Source of the DNA: Basidiobolus meristosporus CBS 931.73
Taxonomy: Eukaryota; Basidiobolomycota; Basidiobolomycetes; Basidiobolales; Basidiobolaceae
Length of the DNA stretch: 56,767 nucleotides
Assembly: GCA_002104905.1 (NCBI GenBank)
Contig: MCFE01000574.1
Location: 1 to 56,767, forward strand
Direction of reading: 5' to 3'
Shown here: positions 34,531-44,381 of the stretch, one piece after another
Layout: every line of letters starts with the position of its first letter
How positions within the stretch are numbered: the stretch's first letter is position 1
Made by a program: the position numbers and the translations under genes
The notes under the pieces: generated by a model
What the model was told of the DNA's origin: nothing
Databases searched by the model: none
The model's input: only the letters and a program-made list of their open reading frames with translations

Positions 34531-37269
34531 AGTTGTGAACGACAGTGCAACAATCTCAAAAATGTGGGATATATACGGTATTCGTACTGCTTCCCGAAAG
34601 AACTCATTATTGAAAACGAGATCCTAATTGGGCTTCAAACCCAGTTGCAAATAAATACTTCAAATATGTTACCAAGGACCAGTAAATATTCTTACGCAGG
34701 TAAAGTCGCTAAACCAATTAGAAGGGTCACCAATTTCAGTGTTACTAGATCCATATTCCTAATTAGTCCCGTAATTAATACACTCCAGCTATAAAGGGAT
34801 GTTATGACGCTCAAGCGAATCATCAGTAATGCTAATTGAGGTGTTAGTCTTAAGAAGCTAGCCCAATAATCTATATAATAAATGTGGCTTCCTAAGTTCA
34901 CTAGATTGGTGATCTGAAACAACTACCGTTCGATCACTCCGCTTCTAGAAGGGTTTGGTGCAATCGACTGACTATATTTGTAAACCTCAGCATATTACTT
35001 ACCTGGATACACTTACTACCGCGTTTACGTAGATTGAAAGCCCGAAGAAATCGATTTAGCCTTCATTAATAGTTTTGAGCGATTTTTGCCACAGGATGCA
35101 GATGGTCCCCAATTTTTTGACAGGTAATAATACCTAGAATACTGTTCGCCATGAAGATCTTTTGTAAGGTCTAGTGAATGATTGATAATTACCGGCATTG
35201 AAGAAGTTTCTAATCTCATTTTACTCAGAGCATACCCGTACATACGTTTTCCATAAGCCACATCCCTGCTGTTAACGTTCCAGGCCGACCAAGCTCCATC
35301 ATATGAAGAATAGTGAGCTTTCTCAAAAAAATTCATCGAATAGCTATATTGATAAAGTTGTATTGTGGGTGGTACGAATATTGTTTATAAAACATGGGAC
35401 AAAGCCGTTACTGGTGATCAGAACATGCTAATATGATTAAACGAGCGTAATAAATGCCAGTATGAATCCGGAATGACATTTAGCCTGTAAGAAATTACTA
35501 CACCTACTTGATTCTTATATTTTTGTGATCGTATTATGTCTTGCAACTAATAATATTTTGTGATCATGATTATGCCATGCAAATATCGATGATCTACTAC
35601 TATGAACATACTTGTATTAATATTAAATGTTGCGTTATACTCGTAGTGAGTGTTGTTAAACCTGAATTTTTAGGCCTGCAAGCACTCGAATGACTGCTAC
35701 ATTGTATTCTTGCTAATTTTTTTAGCAATGTATAGATTACTTTGTAATAGACGATCTATACCATTGGTTGTCCTGCAGAGGCAAATGAGAAATTCAAATA
35801 CCGAGATGAATGTGAGTAATTTTGTCACGATACTGATACGTTTGTAGACTTGTTTGACTAATCAGTTTCTATACATTTGGATAGGTCCCATTCTAGTACA
35901 AGTGTTAGATTCCGAATTCTGTGCAATAATGTTTCATAAATGCGATACGACTCTTCATATATTGTAATAGAGGAATCCAGCACTACAACCTATGAGATAT
36001 TTTCTCTCGCGTATACAGTTTTTTAAAATTCATAATCGCGCGCGTTCCTATATACAATATATTATTTGCCGTTCCTACACATGTGATGCGACTATGTTAA
36101 CGAACACTTCGACGTTAATAAATTCTGAGTGGCGGTACCGCTACACTCCGACAAGGCGTCTATCTCAGCTTGTACATGTCTATGACGTTGAACAAGTCGA
36201 TGCCAGTCGAGCCTGATTAGGCCATGATCACGCAAAAACATTTATTTTTCCAAATGATCTCCTCAAATGCTAAATTCATTGGAATTCAATCATTCTTTTC
36301 AGTTACCTATCTAATTACCACTTTGTTGCTACGTAGCAAATGGATAATGCTTACAAGATGCACCATGCTCCAGCCAAATAAGTAAAATATAGAATATTCT
36401 ATTCCAATGATTCTGGATTCATTGAGGTGTAAATATTTCGTGAGAAAACGATCGTTGGAATCGCCCATTTGTGGATATGCCATTGAGAGCTATAGGTAAG
36501 TTATTAACTAGGGATTTGGCATGGGCCACTATATACTCCCTAATACAGCCCTCGGATTGCATATACAAATGAAGTCGTTGTCAATTTTGATCTCCACCAT
36601 GCACTGTGGATAGATTATGGCATCAATTCTCTGCACACACACCATCGATCTGAACTTAGCCTTTCAGCGATCTATCTGAAGCTATTCAGCTATTACGTGT
36701 TGCATTATCCGCACCGGGGAAACTTTCAGGTCGATTCAGCCAAATTAAAAGCTTACATTCTCAATGGAACACATAGTGATGACTGTATCGACAAAAACAA
36801 GGCAGCATTTCTCAATTATCACATTGAAAACTTCATAGCCTATAAACGTATGGTTTTTGTAACCCTGAAATTCGCCAGTTGGGAGAAATTTGATTCAATT
36901 AGAGCATTAGCGAACTAATTACTTAAATAAAGAAACCAGTAAGCTCGTATCCGTTTTTTAAGCCAAATATGAACCCAAGTTCTTCTGTGGGTCTTCAGCA
37001 AAATCATATTCATGCAACATGAAGAGCGGCGGCCATTACTCTACACTTTGGCAATTTTACACTCGTTGCGATTGCTGTTGTTTGAATTACCACTACCAGC
37101 ATTGCCCATATCATGCTTACTGATACTGGAACAAGCATTACCACTGCTAATGTCGGGAGAGTGATCGCGATAAGTGGAATCAATAAGAAGGCTCAATGAA
37201 AGTACTTTTTTCACTATATGCTTAGGTAATAAAGACTTGACTCATAGACTAATCGCAACATGATGAGCA
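34531..37269. other. Array spacer between copies 3 and 4, with a fossil LINE 3' end
   Basis: No convincing gene. Shares the spacer landmarks. At ~36880-36950 (CCAGTTGGGAGAAATTTGAT ... AATAAAGAAACCAGTAAG) it carries a decayed LINE 3' terminus like those at 6866 and 41018. A Thr/Val-rich remnant lies at 37060-37200 (LPTLAVVMLVPVSVSM in one minus frame). The 36320-36470 segment is nearly identical to 32240-32400, a patch of recent exchange between spacers. Confidence 0.55.
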
Positions 37270-37494
37270 TAACTGTAATGGTTATTATTGAGGTCAAAAT
37301 TGGGGTTGACGTAGAGATAATCGAATTCAGTACTCTTTTGATTGTAAGAATTGGCGGTTCTGTTACATAACTTTCTGACCACTTACCATTGGTTGCACAG
37401 TAATGATGTAATCAATGTTGAGGTAGGAACAGTTCTTATTTCTAGAATACTTTATTTTGGAGTATCACTACTACTGATATGATTTCTGGTATTT
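37270..37494 (-). pseudogene. Decayed stalk sequence downstream of array copy 4
   Basis: Aligned to a stalk unit. Nearly identical to the copy 1 remnant (25400-25487) over the last ~90 bp, including TATTTCTAGAATACTTTATT. Confidence 0.72.
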
Positions 37495-38385
37495 TTAGTT
37501 TACACTACTGGAAGTGGTATTCGCTACCAGCATGTTGCAAGCATTCGAAGTTGTATATCCCGAGTGGCCGCAGACTTTGTTGCTTGGACAACACGACAGA
37601 TGAGGATTAAGATAGTCACCAGTTGGGCAAACAAAGGTGTATGGACTGTCTTCGGATTCGCAGTAGTATCCACCGTAATTGCTATTACAAGCGTTCAAAG
37701 CGTTTTGGTACACGCTTTCGGGAAAGTCCCCACACCCTTCTCTAACATCCTCTTTTTTCACATTGCACCCATTGCTTGTTAGTGAGATGCCCACATGGCC
37801 GCATACATTTCCACTATCACAACATTCGGTGTCAACGCTTGAAGTTTCGGAATTGCAAACTAATTTGAAGGGGCTATATGCCGAAGGGCAGTAGACACCA
37901 CCACTGCCAATAGCGTTGCAGATGCTTACAGCGCTCTGAAACTCCTCTTGCGAAGGCTTTGCTGAGCAATCTTTCTTGCTGGATCCTGAACTTGAGGTCG
38001 GCTCCCAGTATTGTTGGCATAGCTCAGGTATGTTATCAACATTTACGCCTGGATTGCCATTCATATCACACGGAGTGGAATCCCAAAGTCCCACTTCCAA
38101 GTTGGTGTATGTATTTGGGGGGCAACATGTCAGTTGGGCCGGACTTGCTCCATCACATTCGTAATAGTAGACGCCGTTTGTTTCAGGCACCCAGAAGTTG
38201 GTAGCGCCGGCATTGAGATAGCTGTTGCGACATTTCTCATTGGCAACTTCTTGGGATGTTGCCATCGAGAAAAATGCAGCTCTGTCACCGTTGAATGTAG
38301 GGTGCGCATTTGCGAGTAGTTCACTGCTGGTTGTAAGTGCTAGCACAAGTGCCGACAATCTCATAAAAGAATCGGTGAGCATCAT
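37495..38385 (-). CDS. Secreted cysteine-rich protein, short form, array copy 4
   Basis: 296 aa. It combines the MML start and 5' class of copy 2 with the ANTTSSSVN end and 3' class of copy 1. One private change is Ala to Glu in CNSETSSVD. All 22 cysteines and the signal peptide are intact. Confidence 0.9.
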   Translation of the reverse strand: MMLTDSFMRLSALVLALTTSSELLANAHPTFNGDRAAFFSMATSQEVANEKCRNSYLNAGATNFWVPETNGVYYYECDGASPAQLTCCPPNTYTNLEVGLWDSTPCDMNGNPGVNVDNIPELCQQYWEPTSSSGSSKKDCSAKPSQEEFQSAVSICNAIGSGGVYCPSAYSPFKLVCNSETSSVDTECCDSGNVCGHVGISLTSNGCNVKKEDVREGCGDFPESVYQNALNACNSNYGGYYCESEDSPYTFVCPTGDYLNPHLSCCPSNKVCGHSGYTTSNACNMLVANTTSSSVN

Positions 38386-38770
38386 AGTTAATAATAGATA
38401 TATCCAGGCATTTCATTCATCTATATACTAGATACAACATCGCATCAGGACAATCTTTTGGCCTTCGATATCTTTGTGGATAGCCCTGTGACCGCTGTTG
38501 ATTGACTAAATTTCTGGTTTGCAGGGTATCTTTTCTTGATTTGTATCTCGATGTATCCGATTGGAATGTGTCTGTTCTTGATATATATCTAGATGCATCC
38601 GATTGGAATGTATCTTTTGGTGATATATATCTAGATTCAATAAGTGGGCACAAGTAATGGCCGATTGGCAGCCATTCGGGAAAATCAGTGCGCGCTGTAA
38701 GCTGATAAGCTGAGCCACCCGGGAGAATCAATGCGTGTTGTAAGCTGATCAGTAGAGCCACCCGGGAGAT
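38386..38770 (-). promoter_or_regulatory. Upstream region of array copy 4
   Basis: TATATACTAG class as in copy 2, two 42-bp CCAAT units (~38555-38620), two CCACCCGGG units (~38715 and ~38758). Confidence 0.5.
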
Positions 38771-40929
38771 CTAGTTGTGATGAATTGTACAATCTCAAAA
38801 ATGTGGGATATATACGGTATTCATATAACTTCCTTAATGAATTGCATGTTGAATATGAGATCCTAATTCGACTTCAACCCTGGTTGAAAATAGATACCTC
38901 AATTAAATCACAATGGGCGGGAAATTATTTTTATTCTGGTAAAACTTGCTCAACATAAAATAGCTCCGCTATGGGGTTTTGTAGGAATTATCTGAATTGT
39001 ATCCAGCTCATGGCTGATCCAATCAAAAGGGTTACCAATTTCTGTTTTACTAGATCCATATTCCTAATTGGTCCCATAATCATGCACTCCTACTATAAAT
39101 GGTTGCAATGGCGCTCAAGCGAATCATCAGTGATGCTAATAGAATAAAGGGGATATTCGAGATTGGAATGTACCAATATTCGAAATGTTGGTCTCGTGAA
39201 GCCAACCCTACTTTCCGTCAATGATTGTGGCTTCTTGAGTCCAGGATATTTTTGATCTGGAGAACCAACCATTCGATCACTCCGCCTCTAGAATGACTTG
39301 TTGCTATTGGCCGGCTATATTTGTAAACCTTAAGATCTAATTAATCTAGATACATATACTACCGCGCTTACCTAAATTGTAAACCCGGAGAGGTTAATTA
39401 AGCCTTATTAATAAGATCGGTCTGTGCGTTGAAGGAGGCGGAGGGTCCCCGATTTCTTCAACAAGTAGTATTACCTAGAATATTAGTCACTATGAAGTTC
39501 TTATATCAAGCTCTAGTGGTTTCAGGATAATCATGAGCATTGAAGAAGTTTCTAATCTAATTTTGCTCAGAACTTCTCAAAACATGCCTTTTCCATAAGC
39601 CACAACCCTGCTTAAAAGATCTAGGCCAACCAAGCTCCATCATATGAAGAATAGTGAGCTTTCTCAATAATATTCATCGAATTTCTATATTGATAAAGCT
39701 ACATTACGGGTGATATGAATACTGTTTGCAAAATATGGGACAAAGCCGTTACTGGTGATCAGAACATGCCAATATGATTAAAAAAGCGAAACAAATGTCA
39801 GTATGAATCCGGAAAGACATTTAGCCAGTAAGAAATTACTTCACACACTAGATTTTTATATTTCGTGATCATGATTATGTCATGCAACTATTGATGATCT
39901 ACTTCTATTAACATACTTTCGTTCATGTTAAATGTTGCGTTATACATATAAATTCTGAGAGGCGATGCCCCTCCACTCCGACAATGCGTCCATCTCTTCG
40001 TCGTGCTTGCCTTTGGCGATTATCGTGTCGGAGCTAGTCGAACCTGATTAGGCCATAATCACGTAAAGGACATTAATTTCACAAACGATCTCCTCAATTG
40101 CTAAATCCATTGAAATTCAGATACATTGTAGTTACTCCTACGGGTTCATTTTTGAGTTATCCTATTTAATTGCCACTTTGTTCCTACGTGTGGACTACTA
40201 AATACTCTCTCATATAGCTCCCGGATGACATATGCAAGTGAAGTCGTTGTCAATTTTGATCTCCAACATGCACTGTGGATAGATTATGGTATCAAATCTC
40301 TGCACACACACCATCGATCTGAGCTTAGCCTTTCAGCGATCTATCTGAAGCTATTCAGCTATTACGTGTTGCATTATCCGCACCGGGGAAACTTTTAGAT
40401 CGATTCTGCCAAAATAAAAGCTTACATTCTCAATGGAACACATAGTGATGACTTTATCGACAAAATATGGCAGCATTTCTAAAATATCATATTGGAAACT
40501 TCATAGCCTATAAACGTATGGTTTTCGTAAGTGCAGGTCTTAATTGCTGCTAGAGTTGTTGCTTTGATTACACCAGGGTTTGAGCTACACAAACCTCGAA
40601 GCATGCTTGAGAATTAATGTCAAACAAAGTCGGATATTATCATATGCACCTTGGCCATACTAGATTATTGCTCAGCATTACCAAGATCATTATTTAATCA
40701 CTGAATCGTATAACTGTACTCAATTGTCCACATTATGGTTAAGCTTTCGATACAAATTAGGCGCCTGTTTCTAATTACCCAAAAGATTATATGGTGTTTG
40801 CTCCATCCGTCCCTCGGCAAAATGAGCTTCCCGTTGAACAATTACCAACAAAAGAGATCCTGATTTCACCACTAACAAAAGAGCCATAGCCACCTCTGCA
40901 ATTTCTTAACTAGAAGGGAAGGAGTATGG
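38771..40929. other. Array spacer between copies 4 and 5, left part
   Basis: No convincing gene. The spacer landmarks recur. The segment 40215-40520 duplicates 36560-36870, and the CTCGGCAA..GAGCTTCC block at ~40810 matches ~6180 in the long-gene spacer. Confidence 0.55.
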
Positions 40930-41095
40930 AACGGCAGATATATAAAGTGAAGATCCTTCTCCAGTAGTAAAGAAACTCTTCAGGGACATCAGAGGGAGAT
41001 AAAAGGAAGGGAAACTCACCAGTTGGCAAACTTTTGATTCTAACTGAATGATATCAAACTGCCTCATAAAATAAAGAAGCCAGCAAGTCCATACC
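40930..41095 (-). mobile_element. Fossil LINE pieces in the spacer: ORF2 tail and 3' end
   Basis: On the minus strand, LPLMSLKSFFTTG (~40970-41010) corresponds to the ORF2 tail fossil at 6760-6865. At 41018 GGGAAACTCACCAGTTGG starts a LINE 3' terminus that runs to AAAGAAGCCAGCAAG. The same pair in the same order occurs at 6760-6965, so the insertions predate the duplication of this spacer. Confidence 0.55.
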
Positions 41096-41419
41096 CTGTC
41101 TCAAGGCAAATATAAATACAGGGTCTTCTGTAGCTCTTCAGCAGAATCAAATTCATGCAACTTAAAAAGTGGCGGCTGTTACACTAAATATTGGCAATGT
41201 TACACTCGTTGCGATAGCCATTGTTTGAGTTACCACTGCCAGAGTCACCCATGTCATGCTTACTGATACTGGAATGATCATTACCATTGCTAATGTCGGA
41301 AGAGTGATCATGATTAGTGAATTCAATGCTAAGGCTCAATGAGAGTACTGGTTTCACTAATGGTTTAAGTAACAGTGATCGCGACTGAGATTAATCAGAA
41401 CATTTTTAGGTTAGTGTAC
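41096..41419. other. Spacer right part with Thr/Val-rich remnant
   Basis: A minus-strand frame over ~41200-41330 reads LPTLAMVMIIPVSVSM and T/V-rich sequence, matching 32780-32930 and 37060-37200. Position (about 400 bp past the stop of the short gene) and composition suggest the decayed distal end of the stalk region; the alternative is conserved spacer with no coding past. Confidence 0.4.
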
Positions 41420-41657
41420 TCATTTCATCTGTGACAGTTGTTATCAATATCGAAATTGGAGTCGACGTCGATGGAATCATATTTAATGCTATTGTGATTG
41501 TACGAATTATCATTAACGGTTCCGTTGCATAACTTTCTGACCACTTTGAGTTTCTTACACAGTAATGCTGTAATCAATGCTGATGTAGGAACAGTTGTTA
41601 TTTCAAGAATACTTTATTTTGGAGTCTCGTTACAACTCGTAGTGTCAGCGTTATTTT
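41420..41657 (-). pseudogene. Decayed stalk sequence downstream of array copy 5
   Basis: ACATCAGCATTGATTACAGC and GTGGTCAGAAAGTTATG on the minus strand align with a stalk unit, and ACTCCAATTTCGATATTGAT with the distal repeats near 160. It forms a third 3' flank class, distinct from copies 1/4 and 2/3. Confidence 0.7.
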
Positions 41658-42548
41658 CTAATTTACAATACTGGAGGTTGTATCCGATACAAGCATATTG
41701 CAAACATTCGAGGCTGTATATCCCGAGTGGCCGCAGACTTTGTTGCTAGGACAACACGACAGATGAGGATTTAGATAGTCACCAGTTGGGCAAACAAAGG
41801 TGTATGGACTGTCTTCGGATTCGCAGTAGTATCCACCGTAATTGCTATTACAAGCGTTCAAAGCGTTTTGGTACACGCTTTCGGGAAAGTCCCCACACCC
41901 TTCTCTAACATCCTCTTTTTTTACGTTGCACCCATTGCTTGTTAGTGAGATGCCCACATGGCCGCATACATCTCCACTATCACAACATTCGGTGTCAACG
42001 CTTGAAGTTGCGGAATTGCAAACTAATTTGAAGGGGCTATATGCCGAAGGGCAGTAGACACCACCACTGCCCATGTCGTTGCAGATGCTTAGAGCACTTT
42101 GTAATTCCTCTTGCGAAGGTTTTGCTGAACAACCTTTCTTGCTGGATCTTGGACTTGAGGTCGGCTCCCAGTATTGTTGGCATAGCTCAGGTATGTTATC
42201 AACATTTACGCCTGGATTGCCATTCATATCACACGGAGTGGAATCCCAAAGTCCCACTTCCAAGTTGGTGTATGTATTTGAGGAGCAACATGTCAGTTGG
42301 GCTGGACTTGCTCCATCACATTCGTAATAGTAGACGCCGTTTGTTACAGGAACCCAGTAGTTAGATGCGCCGGCATTGAGATAGCTATTGAGGCATTGCT
42401 CATTGGCAACTTTTTGCGATGTTTCCATGGAAAAAAATGCAGCTCTATCGTAGTTGACCGTAGGGTGCGCATTTGCGCGTGGTGCACTGCTGGTTGTAAG
42501 TGCTAGCACAAGTGCTGACAATCTCATAAAAGAATTGGTAAACATCAT
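41658..42548 (-). CDS. Secreted cysteine-rich protein, short form, array copy 5 (mosaic)
   Basis: 296 aa. From about residue 160 to 280 it is practically identical to copies 1-4. The N-terminal half carries changes that instead match the long gene at 1-2397: SMETSQ, ASNYWVPV and CCSSNTY. It also has private changes (SSPRSSKKGCS, ICNDMGSGG). It keeps all 22 cysteines. The signal peptide differs slightly (SSAPRANA). The pattern indicates gene conversion of the 3' half by the array, or retention of an older 5' half. Confidence 0.9.
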   Translation of the reverse strand: MMFTNSFMRLSALVLALTTSSAPRANAHPTVNYDRAAFFSMETSQKVANEQCLNSYLNAGASNYWVPVTNGVYYYECDGASPAQLTCCSSNTYTNLEVGLWDSTPCDMNGNPGVNVDNIPELCQQYWEPTSSPRSSKKGCSAKPSQEELQSALSICNDMGSGGVYCPSAYSPFKLVCNSATSSVDTECCDSGDVCGHVGISLTSNGCNVKKEDVREGCGDFPESVYQNALNACNSNYGGYYCESEDSPYTFVCPTGDYLNPHLSCCPSNKVCGHSGYTASNVCNMLVSDTTSSIVN

Positions 42549-42975
42549 AGTTAATAGTAGATATTCCTGGGCATTTTATTCATTTATAAACTAGATGCAA
42601 CATCGTATCAGGACAATCTTTTGGCCTTCGATATCTTTGCGGATAGCCCTGTGACCGCTGTTGATTGACTAAATTTCTGGTTTGCAGGGTATCTTTTCTT
42701 GATTTGTATCTCAATGTATCCGATTGGAATGTGTCTGTTCTTGATATAAATCTAGATGCATCTGATTAGAATGTATCTTTTGGGGATATATGTCTAGATT
42801 CAATAATTGGGCACAAGTAAAGGCCGATTGACAGCAATTCGAGAGAATCAGTGCGCGCTGTAAGCTGATAAGCTGAGCCACCCGGGAAAATCCATGCTCT
42901 TTGTAAACAGGATAGTTGAGCCACTCCGTAGAAGCAATGCGCTTTGTGGGCTGATAAGTTGAGCCACCCGGGAGA
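42549..42975 (-). promoter_or_regulatory. Upstream region of array copy 5
   Basis: TTTATAAA class, two 42-bp units of which the distal one has lost the CCAAT core (GATTAGAATG instead of GATTGGAATG at ~42767), and three CCCGGG-type units (~42875, ~42925 degenerate, ~42965). Confidence 0.5.
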
Positions 42976-43512
42976 ACTAGTTGTGAACGACAGTGCAACA
43001 ATCTCAAACTGGGGACATATACGGTATTCGTACTGCTTCCCGAAGGAACTCATTATTGAAAACGAGGTCGTAATTCGGCTTCAAACCCGGTTGCTAATAA
43101 ATACCTCAAATAAGTTACCAAGGACCAGTAAATATTCTTATGCAGGTAAAATCGCTAAACCAACTAGAAGGGTCACCAATTTCAGTGTTACTAGATCCAT
43201 ATTCCTAATTAGTCCCGTAATTAATGCACTCCAGCTATAAAGGGATATTATGGCGCTCAAGCAAATCACCAGTAATGCTTATTGAGAACGGGGCTATAGT
43301 CGCGATGGGAATGACCTAATAGTTAAGATGTTGGTCATAGGAAGCTAACCCGTTATTTGTATAATGCTTATGGCTTAACGCATCCTCCTGATTGTTGATC
43401 TGAAAAGCCAAACATTTTATTACTCCGCTTCTTGAGAGATATGGATAAACCATCTGCCTCGTTTACCTAGATTGTAAACCATGTGTAGCTAATTAAGCCT
43501 TAATCAAAAAAT
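42976..43512. other. Last piece of array spacer before TE block B
   Basis: Continues the spacer pattern (GGTCACCAATTTCAGTGTTACTAGATCC at ~43170-43200, CTTATTGAGAACGGGG near 43280, AAACCATGTGTAGCTAATTAAGCC near 43476-43500) and stops at ATGGGTTAGAGGGG (43511), where the first LINE 3' end of block B begins. Confidence 0.6.
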
Positions 43513-44020
43513 GGGTTAGAGGGGAGACAGTCACCAACAGGTGAAATCTTTATTTCAGTTGAAACAAAGAAGCCAGCGCTACTGCTGTAGCTTGGATACA
43601 AGAGTGTGTAGCTGAGGGGAATTTGTAGGTAAGTTAATAAGAAGTGATGATAGTTCTTCAGTGCTCAAGACACTGTTCAGTGGGAAGGGGGGTAGCAAGA
43701 GAGGTAATTTGTAGGTAAGTTAACAAGGAGAGATGATAGCTCTTCAGTGCTCAAGACACTGTTCAGTGGGAAGGGGGGTAGCAAGAGAGGTAAGAATGAT
43801 TTGTGAACAACATAAATAAATGGAAGATGATATGGATTAATATTCATCATAAAGTGAGTGTGCTACTTCAGATATTGCTGCCAAAGGTCTGTCAAGTGCT
43901 TCAGGTAGGCCAGCTTGGGCTTTTCTGACTGCAGAATATAATGAGCAAACTTCTAGACATCTGGATCTCCAAGTATAGTTCTCCAGCAGGAGCCAGGTGT
44001 AGCATGGTGAGTGCTCTTCC
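43513..44020 (-). mobile_element. LINE copy a: 3' end, cut by a copia LTR
   Basis: The plus strand starts GGGTTAGAGGGGAGACAG and then follows the 3' part of the LINE at 46722-48030. It contains the ORF2 C-terminus in decayed form and an internal 86-bp tandem duplication (43620-43705 and 43706-43791). It ends at CTCTTCC where the copia LTR starts at 44021; the intact copy has CTCTTCCAGGCC at ~47135, so the copia inserted into this LINE. Confidence 0.85.
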
Positions 44021-44370
44021 TGTTGTAAGAGTCTTGGAGATATTGGAAGTGATTGGGTGGACAAGTCGATTATGTGGTTTTCACTTAATGATATATTGAA
44101 TGTAAAAGTAGTATTTATACTTTTACATGGCCTTGGCATAACAAACACGTAGAATAGACTTAGAAAGGTCCCAAGAACATGTGTGCAAAGTTTGGGGCTG
44201 TTTAGACAACTTTGAGAATTCTGATGATTTGGGTACCTGATATTTTGGTGAAGATATTCCAAGTAAATCCTGACATTGACTTTGGTCACTATTCACTAAG
44301 ATTGGGTAGGAAATGATCTAGGTGACTAAGTTAGGTGAATGCTTAGGTGGAATTACAAGTTTTTACAACA
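44021..44370 (-). repeat. Copia LTR (element 2)
   Basis: 350 bp, reverse complement of the copia LTR consensus (ends TGTTGTAAGAG at 44021 and TTTTACAACA at 44370 on the plus strand). Confidence 0.88.
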
Positions 44371-44381
44371 CTCCCACTCAA

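Noticed and set aside
32780-41330. Transmembrane anchor of the ancestral gene in the spacers
   Set aside because: Hydrophobic readings are similar in three spacers, but they are also compatible with mutated Thr/Val-rich stalk; the real end of the long gene is outside the window, so no anchor is claimed.
25557-42506. Sets of 60-110 codon plus-strand ORFs, and out-of-frame minus-strand ones, repeated in every array gene
   Set aside because: They lie inside the 296-aa genes in other frames and recur only because the genes are near-identical copies; the minus-strand 296-aa frame has the signal peptide and the Cys pattern.
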